From contig WFSL01000022.1 in the NCBI GenBank assembly GCA_015486015.1, positions 1 to 43,745 of the forward strand: 43,745 bases of DNA, in the 5' to 3' direction. This DNA comes from Aquificota bacterium. Its GTDB lineage: Bacteria > Thermosulfidibacterota > Thermosulfidibacteria > Thermosulfidibacterales > B14-G1. The position numbers were made by a program, and so were the translations under genes. The notes below the pieces were generated by a model, which made no database searches, was not told where the DNA came from, and was given only the letters and a program-made list of their open reading frames with translations. The number at the start of each line of letters is the position of its first letter. The first letter of the stretch is position 1. Below are positions 26,274-34,498 of this stretch, one piece after another.

Positions 26274-26782
26274 CGAAGGATGTCCCGGCAAGAGGGCGAA
26301 AGAGGCCTCTCTACCGGCTTTTCATTGATGGGGCCTGCCGAGGCAACCCAGGCCCGGCAGCTTATGGTTGCATCCTCTACAAGGGGGACGAGGTGATGGT
26401 CGAGGGGAAGGGATATATAGGGAGGGGAACAAACAATTCTGCTGAGTACGCCGCCCTTATCAAGGGGCTGGAGCTGGCCTGGGAGGTAGGAGTGAGGGGA
26501 GAGATGGAGATATTTAGCGACTCTCAACTCATCGTAGGGCAGATGAGGGGGACTTACAAGGTTAGACACCCTCAGCTCCTCCCCTTACACCAAAGGGCCC
26601 GGGCCCTCTTGAAAAGATTCAAGGGAACCCGTATCTCTTATATAAGGCGAGGCCTAAACAGGGAGGCTGATCGGTTAGCAAACAGGGCCCTGGACGAGGC
26701 ATTGAAGAAGGCCGGGCAGCCGCCGGTGGGAGATTTTCCACTGGAGGAAAGTCCGGGCCCCGAAGGGCAGGACGCTGGGTAA
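26270..26782 (+). CDS. Ribonuclease HI family protein, 3' end overlapping rnpB
   Basis: Endonuclease predicted to cut RNA in RNA-DNA hybrids. 170 residues. The four acidic catalytic residues are in place: LFIDGACRGNPGPAAYG, NNSAEYAALIKGLELA, IFSDSQLIVGQMRG and LNREADRLANRAL. The TTG start at 26270 has GGAGG 4 bases upstream and overlaps the zinc-ribbon stop (TTGA); a longer frame upstream is the shadow of that gene. The RNase H fold ends near residue 145. The last 26 residues (from about AGQPPVGDF) are encoded by the 5' end of rnpB, a 79-base overlap of coding and RNA sequence. It resembles the short RNase HI/reverse-transcriptase-like family. Confidence 0.9.
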   Translation: MTKDVPARGRKRPLYRLFIDGACRGNPGPAAYGCILYKGDEVMVEGKGYIGRGTNNSAEYAALIKGLELAWEVGVRGEMEIFSDSQLIVGQMRGTYKVRHPQLLPLHQRARALLKRFKGTRISYIRRGLNREADRLANRALDEALKKAGQPPVGDFPLEESPGPEGQDAG

Positions 26783-27106
26783 CACCCAGGTTCCGTGAGG
26801 AACGGAGAGTGCCACAGAGAGGAGAACGCCAGTTTCGGCCCGTCCACCCTAATGCAGGGGCAGGTGACGGGTGGTAAGAGGCTGGTAAGGGTGAAAGGGT
26901 GGGGTAAGAGCCCACCAGCAATCCAGGTGACTGGATTGGCTAGGTAAACCCCGTCTGGGGCAAGACCAAATAGGGGAGCGCGAAGGGTGGCCCGCCCGTT
27001 GCTCCCGGGTAGGTCGCTGGAGGCGTTGGGTAACCAGCGCCGTAGATGAATGGCTGCCCTCTACCCCAATGGGGTAGAGACAGAACCCGGCTTACAGGCC
27101 TTCTTC
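26704..27106 (+). ncRNA. rnpB: RNase P RNA, bacterial type A
   Basis: Catalytic RNA that trims the 5' leader of pre-tRNAs. The ends pair as P1 (GAAGAAGGCC with GGCCTTCTTC). The P4 strands are present: GAGGAAAGTCCGGGC at about 26744 and ACAGAACCCGGCTTA at about 27080. Other conserved blocks are AGGGTGAAAGGGTG, GGTAAGAGCCCACC, GGTAAACCCC and AGATGAATGGCTGCC. Length about 403. P3 appears short. The 5' 79 bases also code for the end of the RNase HI protein. A GGGGG/CCCCC hairpin (27146-27162) lies downstream but lacks a U-run. There is no obvious separate promoter, so it may be processed from the nif3 transcript or start within the RNase HI gene. Confidence 0.96.
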
Positions 27107-27177
27107 GGCCTTGTCCAGGTCGTTTGTGGTATCAGCAATGACAGCGGGGGTTATCCGCCCCCAAAGGGAGGGATTCA

Positions 27178-27942
27178 ATAAGGCAACCAGCACTGACTAT
27201 CTTTTTCTTTGCCCTGGGGGCCTGCATAGGGAGCTTCATCAACGTGGTGATTTACAGACTCCCCCGGGGTGAATCCCTTGTCTATCCCCCTTCTCACTGT
27301 CCCAACTGTGACCACCCCATCGCTTGGTGGGAGAACATCCCCCTTATCTCCTTCCTCATTCTAAGAGGTCGGTGCAGGGGATGCGGCCTGCCCATTTCAC
27401 CTCGTTACCCCTTAGTGGAACTGGCTGCCGGACTCCTCCTCATAGGATGCTACCTCTCCTATGGAGTATCCATAAGGTTGCTCTGGTCAGGCCTCCTCAC
27501 CCTCTCCCTCCTTCCCGTATTCTTCATCGACTTGAGCCATCAGATCATCCCCGACGAGATAGATCTCCCAGGAATCGGTGCAGGACTCCTCCTGTCCCAC
27601 TGGACCACAGGGCTATTACATTCCATCATGGGAACCTTGCTGGGGGGTGGAGGTTTCCTAATCCTGGGGTTCACTGTATCTCGTATCTTGAAGAAAAAGG
27701 CCTTGGGGGGAGGGGACGTGAAGCTGATGGCCATGGTAGGGGCCTTCTTAGGTCCCATAGGGGTGCTCATCACTGCCTTCGTAGGGGCACTATTAGGAGC
27801 CGTCTTAGGCACCTTCTGGCTCCGACTCTCAGGGAGGGGGCGTGACACCCCTATCCCTTTCGGCCCCTTCTTAGTGATAGGGACATACATAGCCCTCTTT
27901 TGGGGGCAAGAGATCACTCGGTGGTATCTCCACTCATCCTGA
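27178..27942 (+). CDS. pilD: Type IV prepilin peptidase / N-methyltransferase (apparent ATA start)
   Basis: Aspartic membrane protease that cleaves and methylates type IV prepilins and type II pseudopilins. Methyltransferase-side motifs are IGSFINVVIYRLPRGESLVYPP, written in two parts here: IGSFINVVIYR and LPRGESLVYPP. Two CxxC pairs follow (CPNC and CRGC), then ENIPLISFL. Catalytic aspartates lie in FFIDLSHQIIPDEI and GGGDVKLMAM. About seven membrane segments. The conserved first helix (LTIFFFALGACIGSF) is in frame upstream of the first GTG (27244). The only sensible start is ATA at 27178, five bases after GGGAGGG; CTG at 27193 is a second option. No pilin genes are nearby. Confidence 0.92.
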   Translation: MRQPALTIFFFALGACIGSFINVVIYRLPRGESLVYPPSHCPNCDHPIAWWENIPLISFLILRGRCRGCGLPISPRYPLVELAAGLLLIGCYLSYGVSIRLLWSGLLTLSLLPVFFIDLSHQIIPDEIDLPGIGAGLLLSHWTTGLLHSIMGTLLGGGGFLILGFTVSRILKKKALGGGDVKLMAMVGAFLGPIGVLITAFVGALLGAVLGTFWLRLSGRGRDTPIPFGPFLVIGTYIALFWGQEITRWYLHSS

Positions 27943-27964
27943 GCCGACTGATCGGGAGAAACGG

Positions 27965-28609
27965 ATGGCAGAAACTGTTAAATCAGGTTTTCTCCGGCAT
28001 GAGGCAAGGGACCTATCCCTCCCCCCGCCCCTGGGTTGGGGGCACGGCCTGGTAATCAGGAGGAGGGTGTTAGGGGAAGCAGACTTGGTAATAGAGGCCC
28101 TCTTTTTGGGCAGAGGGGTTATGGAGTGCATTGTGCGGTCGGGCGCCCTAATCACCGCCCCCCAAAAGGCTGCACTAAGCCCCCCATGCCTCACCTTCTT
28201 CCGTTTCCAGTGGCTGAAAGAGGAGCAGGTGAGGGCCAGGTGGTACCACTGCGTGGAGCCCTTTCCCGCCGCCAGGAGGCACCCCTTTATCGCCTTAGAG
28301 ATATGCTACACCCTATCCACCTACCTCCCCCGCGGTTGGTGGGAACCTGGGCCCCTTCGTGTGGCGCTACGAGCTCTCAGATCCTTAGAAAGAGGAACCC
28401 CCCCGGGTGATGCCCGTCTCCTTTTCCGACTGGGCTTCTTAGAGGTTACAGGTCACTCCCCCATAAACCTCCTGCCAGGCATCCCCCTAAAAGGGGCCCT
28501 CCGGAGTCCCCTTTCCAAGGATAGGCAGCGGCTGGAACGCATAGTCAACGCCCTATGGGCCAGGGCCTTCCCCCAAGGGCCATGGCATGGTAGCCTGTTG
28601 CCACCATGA
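27965..28609 (+). CDS. recO: DNA repair protein RecO, divergent
   Basis: Recombination mediator that helps load RecA on SSB-coated DNA. 214 residues. The N-terminal OB-like strand pattern GLVIRRRVLGEADLVIEALF is RecO-like, and the PFPAAR and FRLGFLEVTGHSPIN segments match the helical domain and its close. The zinc-finger cysteines found after this point in many RecO proteins are missing. Overall similarity is weak, so the call rests on pattern and length. The ATG at 27965 follows the peptidase by 22 bases. The stop forms an ATGA overlap with dut. Confidence 0.65.
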   Translation: MAETVKSGFLRHEARDLSLPPPLGWGHGLVIRRRVLGEADLVIEALFLGRGVMECIVRSGALITAPQKAALSPPCLTFFRFQWLKEEQVRARWYHCVEPFPAARRHPFIALEICYTLSTYLPRGWWEPGPLRVALRALRSLERGTPPGDARLLFRLGFLEVTGHSPINLLPGIPLKGALRSPLSKDRQRLERIVNALWARAFPQGPWHGSLLPP

Positions 28610-29040
28610 GGATCTTGGTGAAAAGGGTTCGTCCCCACGCCCGCTTGCCCGAGTATATGAGCCCCCAGGCCTCGGGCATGGATCTCTACTGCTCATTAGA
28701 TGCCCCTATCACCCTCCAGCCTGGAGAGAGGGCCGCCATCCCCACAGGAATATCCGTTGCCATCCCCCAGGGCTGGGAACTCCAGATCCGACCCAGGAGC
28801 GGCTTAGCCTTGAGGCACGGCATCACACTCCTCAATTCTCCTGGCACCATAGACGCTGACTACCGGGGAGAGATCCATCTGATCCTCGCGAATCTGGGGA
28901 ATACACCCTTCACAATAGAGCCTTTCATGCGCTTGGCTCAGGCAGTGGTGACCCCAGTGGTGCGGGGAAGACTGGAGGAGGTAGAGGAACTTCCCCCTTC
29001 ACCCCGGGGAGAGGGAGGATTTGGACATACGGGGTTGTAG
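28606..29040 (+). CDS. dut: dUTP diphosphatase
   Basis: Hydrolyses dUTP to dUMP and pyrophosphate, keeping uracil out of DNA. 144 residues, the usual trimeric form. The five motifs are visible: ASGMDLYCSL, RPRSGLALRHG, GTIDADYRGEI, LAQAVVTPV and the C-terminal RGEGGFGHTG that closes on the active site. Starts in an ATGA overlap with recO. Ends 4 bases from the convergent FmdB-type gene; no terminator is visible between them. Confidence 0.96.
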   Translation: MRILVKRVRPHARLPEYMSPQASGMDLYCSLDAPITLQPGERAAIPTGISVAIPQGWELQIRPRSGLALRHGITLLNSPGTIDADYRGEIHLILANLGNTPFTIEPFMRLAQAVVTPVVRGRLEEVEELPPSPRGEGGFGHTGL

Positions 29041-29044
29041 CACA

Positions 29045-29392
29045 TCACAGTTCCTCATCATCCTCTTCTCCTTCAGGCAATTCCCCTGCCTCCATCCGAT
29101 CCACCATCTCTTGGAAGTCATCACCCAAGTCCTCCCCCATCTCCGCCCCCATCTTCCGCATAAAACGGGCCATGGACCTGGGATCGTTTTCATCCATGTC
29201 TCCCCACCTCGCAGAGTCTGCGAGACGTTCCAGCCGGGATTCCTCAGAGAGTGCCACCCTCACCCGGGAGACGACCCTCCTCAATCTGGTCCCCCCACAC
29301 AGCTTACAGCGCAGGCTCACCTCCCTGCCACTCAATACGAGGAAGGCCTGCCTCTTCCCACACTCTTCACACTTGTACTCATAGATAGGCAT
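29045..29392 (-). CDS. FmdB-type zinc-ribbon regulatory protein
   Basis: 115 residues. The N-terminal zinc ribbon MPIYEYKCEECGKRQAFLVL with a second CKLCGG pair is the FmdB/CxxC_CxxC family mark. The C-terminal half is acidic (GEEDDEEL end) and probably flexible. Family members are often annotated as regulators, but few have been tested. It is a single gene, 51 bases downstream of the ClC gene on the same strand, so it may be co-transcribed with glmU-glmS-clc. Confidence 0.88.
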   Translation of the reverse strand: MPIYEYKCEECGKRQAFLVLSGREVSLRCKLCGGTRLRRVVSRVRVALSEESRLERLADSARWGDMDENDPRSMARFMRKMGAEMGEDLGDDFQEMVDRMEAGELPEGEEDDEEL

Positions 29393-29443
29393 CCCACTAC
29401 CCCTAAGCCAGCACCCCTTGGTTAAGCTCTTACCTAAGGGTGC

Positions 29444-31270
29444 CTATTCTTCCTGGGCCGCTGCCGCCCTCTTTGCCTGCTCCCTATTGTACACCTCAAT
29501 AACCCCCCGCCTGGTCACCATCCCCAGTAATCGACGGTCCCCCTTGCTCCTCACCACCGGCAGATGGTCCACCCCACCACGACCAAAGCGCCCCATGGCC
29601 TCCATTAGACTGTCCTCCAGCTCCAAGGGCTCCACCTCGGTGACAGCCAGATCCCTGGCTACCACAATCTCCTGAAGCTCATCCATAAAGAGCGCCTCCT
29701 TTAAAATAGAGAAGGGGATCACTCCCACCAGCTTCCCTTCCTCGTCCACGACAAACAGGTCCGTGTGGCGGGAGAATCTCCCAAAGTACACCCTCAATCC
29801 CTTCACAGAGGTGCCCTCCCATATGGCGTCAAACTCCTTGTTTACAGCATCCCTTACCTTCAGGGTCTCCAGGATATCTCCCTCCCTACCGTGGGGAAGG
29901 ACAAGCCCCCTCCTTGCGAGACCATAAGTGTCTATGGAGAAGGGGAGAAGCCTCTCAGCCACCTCAGCACCTACCATGGCGGAGAATATAGCGGGGAGCA
30001 TAATCTGGTAGTTCTTCGTCATCTCAAACAGGAGGAATATCCCTGTGAGGGGGGCATGACAGGCAGCTGCCAGAAAGGCCCCCATCCCCACAGATGCATA
30101 TGCCCCTGGGGGACCGGCGACGCTTGGAAAGAGGGTGTGCAGGATACCTCCGAACGAGGCCCCCACCATACAGCCAATATAAAGGGCAGGAGCAAAGAGC
30201 CCACCAGGACTCCCGGACCCCACAGTGAGAGAGGTGGCCAACATCTTGGCGAAGATGAGCACCGTGATAAGCCCCCAGGTCAATCTTCCCTGCAGGGCCT
30301 CTTCTATGATGGGATAGCCATTGCCCATCACCTGGGGCAGGAAGATGCCCATGAACCCTACCAAAAAGGCCCCCGTGAGGATTTTAAGGTAGAGGTGCAT
30401 TCTGGCCTGGTCAAACCTCTCGTTGACCGCATGGAAGAGCCTAATAAACAAGATCCCCAGAAAGGCCACCACCAGGCCCAGTATTACGTAAAAGGGCATC
30501 TCCACCCACAGGTTCTTGATGTGGAAGGGGGGGAGGGGAAAGGTGACATGGGAGCCGTAAAGGGCCTCTGTAAGCACCGTAGCAGTCCCAGCGGAGATGA
30601 CCACTGGGGGGAAGTACTCCACATCGAAGTCGCCCAACAGCACAATTTCAAGGGCGAACATCATCCCCGCTATAGGGGCGTCAAAGGCCGCTGCTATGGC
30701 CGCTCCCGCACCGGATGCCGCCAGCACCCGCATGCGCTGGGGAGGCATCTGGACCACCTGCCCCACGATAGAACCCAGCGCCCCCCCCAGCGCAGCAATA
30801 GGTCCTTCCCTGCCAGCGGAACCTCCAGACCCTATAACCAGCGTGGATATGGTGATATTCAAGGGCACCACCCTGGCCTTGATGTAGCCCCCCCTCCTGG
30901 CCACCGAGAGCAGAAGCCTGGGCATCCCGTAACCCTTTATAGACTCGGGGAACCTCCAAACAAACAGCCCCACCACCAGGGCACCTGCAACAGGGAGAAG
31001 GAGGTAAAAGGCCCTATGCCAACCCCCAAGGGGTATGCCCAGCCAACCCCCAAATCGGACAAAAAACAGATGGTGGTAGAAGGCCATAAACTCCCTAAAG
31101 GCCCCATTACCCAAAGCGGCGAGCACCCCCACCGCCAAAGCCAAGAAGACCATAGAGGTCCTCTCCCCGAGGCGCACGCCCAACCTCCACTGACCAGGGA
31201 GAAGCCCCCTTAGGGTGCCCACCTTCAACTGCCTTCCCCCTCCGTCAACGGTCTCCCCATCCCGCCGCAT
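29444..31270 (-). CDS. ClC family chloride channel or transporter with two CBS domains
   Basis: Homodimeric anion channel or Cl-/H+ exchanger. 608 residues. Ion-path motifs are GSGGSAGREGPIAALGG with the gating Glu, GSGSPGGLFAPALYIG and the late GAFLAAACHAPLTGIFLLFE. About 10-12 hydrophobic segments fill residues 40-450. Two CBS domains follow at about 470-600 (DLFVVDEEGKLVGVIPFSIL and HLPVVRSKGDRRLLGMVT), usually sensors of adenine nucleotides. The ATG at 31270 directly follows the glmS stop (TAGATG). The gating Glu suggests an exchanger, but the proton glutamate cannot be judged by eye. Confidence 0.93.
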   Translation of the reverse strand: MRRDGETVDGGGRQLKVGTLRGLLPGQWRLGVRLGERTSMVFLALAVGVLAALGNGAFREFMAFYHHLFFVRFGGWLGIPLGGWHRAFYLLLPVAGALVVGLFVWRFPESIKGYGMPRLLLSVARRGGYIKARVVPLNITISTLVIGSGGSAGREGPIAALGGALGSIVGQVVQMPPQRMRVLAASGAGAAIAAAFDAPIAGMMFALEIVLLGDFDVEYFPPVVISAGTATVLTEALYGSHVTFPLPPFHIKNLWVEMPFYVILGLVVAFLGILFIRLFHAVNERFDQARMHLYLKILTGAFLVGFMGIFLPQVMGNGYPIIEEALQGRLTWGLITVLIFAKMLATSLTVGSGSPGGLFAPALYIGCMVGASFGGILHTLFPSVAGPPGAYASVGMGAFLAAACHAPLTGIFLLFEMTKNYQIMLPAIFSAMVGAEVAERLLPFSIDTYGLARRGLVLPHGREGDILETLKVRDAVNKEFDAIWEGTSVKGLRVYFGRFSRHTDLFVVDEEGKLVGVIPFSILKEALFMDELQEIVVARDLAVTEVEPLELEDSLMEAMGRFGRGGVDHLPVVRSKGDRRLLGMVTRRGVIEVYNREQAKRAAAAQEE

Positions 31271-33088
31271 CTACTCAACAGTGACACTCTTAGCAAGGTT
31301 CCTGGGCTGATCCACATCGCAACCCCTTCTGTCAGCGATATGATAAGCAAGGAGCTGAAGGGGCAACACCGTGAGGAAAGGGGTAAGATCCTCCTCCACA
31401 AGAGGTACCTCCAAATACCTATCCACCCGCCCCTGCAAGGGATCACTTGGAAAGACCACCGCTACCACCAGACCGTCCCTGGACTTCACCTCCTCCACAT
31501 TGGCAACCATCTTCTCATAAACCCTGTCTCGAGGAGCCACAACCACAACGGGGAGGCCCTCTTCCACAAGTGCAATGGGGCCGTGCTTCATCTCCCCCCC
31601 GGGATAGCCCTCTGCATGGGAATAAGAGATCTCCTTCAGCTTCAAGGCGCCTTCCAGGGCGATGGGATAGTTTAGCCAGCGGCCAAGAAACAGAAAATCC
31701 TTCGCCTGATACAACTCGCGGGCAAGGGTGGCTATGCCCTCATCCCGCGAGAGGGCCTCCTCCATCCTCCCTGGGAGGGCAAGCAGCCTCTTGAGGCACA
31801 CCGACACCCCTTCCTCGGAGACCCTCCCCGTCCTGACCCCGGCAGCAAGTGCCAACAAATAGAGGACCGCAAGCTGAGTGGTAAAGGCCTTCGTAGATGC
31901 CACCCCTATCTCTGGGCCAGCATGGGTATACACCACCTCATCCGCTTCCCTGGCTATGCTCGAACCCACCACATTGCAGACTGCCAAGGTCCTGGCCCCC
32001 TTACCCCGGGCAATCCTCAGGGCTGCTAAGGTATCCGCTGTCTCTCCGGACTGAGACACGAGCACAACCAAGGTCTTCGGGTCCAGCACAGGGTCCCTCG
32101 CCCGGAACTCGGAGGCAATCTCCACATCCACCGGTACCCCTGCATAGGCCTCCATCCACAGCTTCCCCACCAATGCTGCATGCCAGGAGGTGCCACAGGC
32201 CACGAGCATCACCCTTCCTATGCCACCCTCAAGCACCTCCCCCACTGGAAGATCGACAGCCCCCTTGGCCAGGGAGACATATCCCCGGATCGTATCCGCC
32301 ACGGCCCGGGGCTGCTCGAATATCTCCTTCAGCATGAAGTGCTTATATCCCCCTCTCTCCGCCAGCGAGACGCTCCAAGTGATCTCCTGGAGCTCCCCCT
32401 TCACCCTCTCTCCCTTCTCGTCCACTACCGTCATGCCCTGGGGGGTAAGGAGCACCCTCTCTCGATTCTCAAGAAAGACCACCCTCCTGGTATAAGGGAG
32501 GAGGGCAGGAACATCTGAGGCTAAAAAATACTCCCCTTCCCCAAGACCCACCACCAGGGGACTGTCCTTCCTGGCACCCACCAGGACAAAGGGCTCCTCC
32601 CTCGAAACCACGGCAATGGCATAGGAGCCCTCGAGGCGTCCCATCACCTCACCGACGGCCTCGAATAGGTCCCCCCGATAGTACCTCTGGACCAGCTTGG
32701 CCACCACCTCAGAGTCGGTATCGGAGGCAAACTCATACCCTAAGGCTGCAAGCTCCTCCCTCAGCTCCCAGTAGTTCTCTATTATCCCATTGTGGACCAG
32801 GGCTATAGGCCCTGCCACATGGGGATGGGCATTGGACTCGCTGGGCCTCCCATGGGTGGCCCACCTGGTGTGCCCCAGACCCAGATGAAAACCATTCCCT
32901 CCCCCGCGCCTCCTGAGGGTGCGTTCCAGGTCCCTTATCTTTCCCACAGACTTCACCACCCTGAGTTCCCCTGGGCGCACCAAGGCCACACCCGCAGAAT
33001 CGTACCCCCGGTACTCCAACCTCCTGAGACCCTCCAGCAGAACGTCTACCGCCTCTCCCTCCCCCAGGTACCCCACGATCCCACACAT
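31271..33088 (-). CDS. glmS: Glutamine-fructose-6-phosphate aminotransferase (isomerizing)
   Basis: Makes glucosamine-6-phosphate, the first committed step to UDP-GlcNAc. 605 residues. The catalytic Cys2 opens MCGIVGYLGEGEAVDVLLEG. RRLEYRGYDSAGVAL and HTRWATHGRPSESNAHPH belong to the glutaminase domain. The SIS isomerase domains hold ACGTSWHAALVGK, SQSGETADTLAAL and EIGVASTKAFTTQ, and the end is QPRNLAKSVTVE. GGGGGAGATAGAAC precedes the ATG. No glmS ribozyme was recognised; only 3 bases separate glmU and glmS. It lies between glmU and the ClC gene, close to dnaA. Confidence 0.97.
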   Translation of the reverse strand: MCGIVGYLGEGEAVDVLLEGLRRLEYRGYDSAGVALVRPGELRVVKSVGKIRDLERTLRRRGGGNGFHLGLGHTRWATHGRPSESNAHPHVAGPIALVHNGIIENYWELREELAALGYEFASDTDSEVVAKLVQRYYRGDLFEAVGEVMGRLEGSYAIAVVSREEPFVLVGARKDSPLVVGLGEGEYFLASDVPALLPYTRRVVFLENRERVLLTPQGMTVVDEKGERVKGELQEITWSVSLAERGGYKHFMLKEIFEQPRAVADTIRGYVSLAKGAVDLPVGEVLEGGIGRVMLVACGTSWHAALVGKLWMEAYAGVPVDVEIASEFRARDPVLDPKTLVVLVSQSGETADTLAALRIARGKGARTLAVCNVVGSSIAREADEVVYTHAGPEIGVASTKAFTTQLAVLYLLALAAGVRTGRVSEEGVSVCLKRLLALPGRMEEALSRDEGIATLARELYQAKDFLFLGRWLNYPIALEGALKLKEISYSHAEGYPGGEMKHGPIALVEEGLPVVVVAPRDRVYEKMVANVEEVKSRDGLVVAVVFPSDPLQGRVDRYLEVPLVEEDLTPFLTVLPLQLLAYHIADRRGCDVDQPRNLAKSVTVE

Positions 33089-33091
33089 GTT

Positions 33092-34498
33092 CTATCTCCC
33101 CCGTCTCTTTCTTAAATAGAGCATCCCCTTGCCCGCAAATATCTTCTGAGGCGTGCGAGAGAGGGCCAGGGCATTCTCTGGCACATCCTTGGTTATGGTA
33201 GACCCTGCCCCTATCAAGGCATGGTCACCCACTCTCACAGGTGCCACCAACTGCGTGTCACTACCGATGAACACTCCATCCCCTATGATGGTGGGATGCT
33301 TCCTGAATCCATCATAGTTGCAGGTGATGGTACCTGCCCCCACATTCACACCCCTCCCTATGGTTGCATCTCCTATGTAAGCCAGGTGGCTCGCCTTAGT
33401 ACCTGCACCCAGTTGTGACCCCTTCACCTCCACAAAGTTCCCTACTTTCACCTCAGCCCCAAGGACGGTGCCGGGCCTCAGGTGTGCCATGGGCCCAACC
33501 CTCACACCCTCCCCCAAAGTGACTCCCTCCATGTAAGAGGCCTCCAGAACCCTCGCCCCCTTGCCCAGGTGCGAGTCCCTTATCCTCACATGAGAACAGA
33601 TGAGGCAATCCTCCTCCAGTCGGCTCTTACCCTGAATCTGGACCCAGGGCGCAATCACAGTATCCTGCCCTACCTCAACCTCTACGTCCACGTATGTACT
33701 GCAAGGATCCACTATGGTGACCCCTCCCTCCATGAGGGCCTCGTTTTTCCTGTCCCTCAGCACACCCCAAGCCTTGGCAAGCTCCCTACGGGTGTTCACA
33801 CCCATCCCCTCAAGAGGGTCCTTCACCTGGACCGCCCCCACCTTATACCCCCCCTTTACAGCCCATGAAACTACATCTGGGAGGTAGTATTCCCCTTTTG
33901 GGGGATGAGGGGAAAGCAGCGGAAGGGCCTTCACCAGCAAAGATAGAGAAAACAGATAGACCCCTGTATTCACCTCCTGAAGCGCCTTCTCTGCCAAGCT
34001 CGCCTCCCGATCCTCCACAATGGCCACCACCGCACCGCCGTCACGCACCACACGGCCATACCCCTCAGGATCCTTTACAAAAGCGGTGAGAACCGTCACG
34101 TCCATGCCTTCCCTTAGATGATGCTCCACCAGCCCCCTCAAGGTAGAGCCCCGAATGAGAGGCACATCCCCTGGGGCAACCAGGATAAGGGGTGCAGTGA
34201 GGGAAGAGACTACCGTCCGGAGAGCGTCTCCCGTACCCTTTGGAGCGCCCTGCCTCACAAACGAGGAACACCACTGCCTCAAACCTTCCTCCACCTCTTC
34301 ACAGCGATACCCTGTGACTACCCATACCCTGTCCACCGCCTCTCTCATAGCCCTCAGCACATATGCCCCCATAGGGAGGCCCAGAATCTCGTGCAAGACC
34401 TTCGGCCTCCTGGAGCGCATCCTCCTTCCCTCGCCCGCTGCGAGCACCACACCCTCAATCCTCTCCATATCCTTCAACCCCCTATTGTTTTTACTCAT
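33092..34498 (-). CDS. glmU: Bifunctional GlmU: GlcN-1-P acetyltransferase / GlcNAc-1-P uridylyltransferase
   Basis: Last two steps to UDP-GlcNAc. 468 residues. The nucleotidyltransferase signature VVLAAGEGRRMRSRRPKVLH is close to the N-terminus. GTGDALRTV and NTGVYLFS follow. The C-terminal left-handed beta-helix shows hexapeptide repeats and the catalytic-histidine region GTKASHLAYIGDATIG with NVGAGTITCNYDG. The frame opens at ATG 34498; ATG 34468 (giving MERIEGVVLAAGEG) has a better-spaced purine stretch and the length expected of GlmU, so it may be the true start. First gene of the minus-strand group; divergent to dnaA. Confidence 0.96.
   Translation of the reverse strand: MSKNNRGLKDMERIEGVVLAAGEGRRMRSRRPKVLHEILGLPMGAYVLRAMREAVDRVWVVTGYRCEEVEEGLRQWCSSFVRQGAPKGTGDALRTVVSSLTAPLILVAPGDVPLIRGSTLRGLVEHHLREGMDVTVLTAFVKDPEGYGRVVRDGGAVVAIVEDREASLAEKALQEVNTGVYLFSLSLLVKALPLLSPHPPKGEYYLPDVVSWAVKGGYKVGAVQVKDPLEGMGVNTRRELAKAWGVLRDRKNEALMEGGVTIVDPCSTYVDVEVEVGQDTVIAPWVQIQGKSRLEEDCLICSHVRIRDSHLGKGARVLEASYMEGVTLGEGVRVGPMAHLRPGTVLGAEVKVGNFVEVKGSQLGAGTKASHLAYIGDATIGRGVNVGAGTITCNYDGFRKHPTIIGDGVFIGSDTQLVAPVRVGDHALIGAGSTITKDVPENALALSRTPQKIFAGKGMLYLRKRRGR

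Noticed and set aside
29765-31213. Long open frame opposite the ClC gene (482 codons)
   Set aside because: It is the antisense shadow of a clear ClC transporter gene and its composition (Gly, His, Pro, Gln rich) matches no protein family.
33089-33091. glmS ribozyme upstream of glmS
   Set aside because: Only 3 bases separate glmU and glmS and no ribozyme core sequence was recognised.
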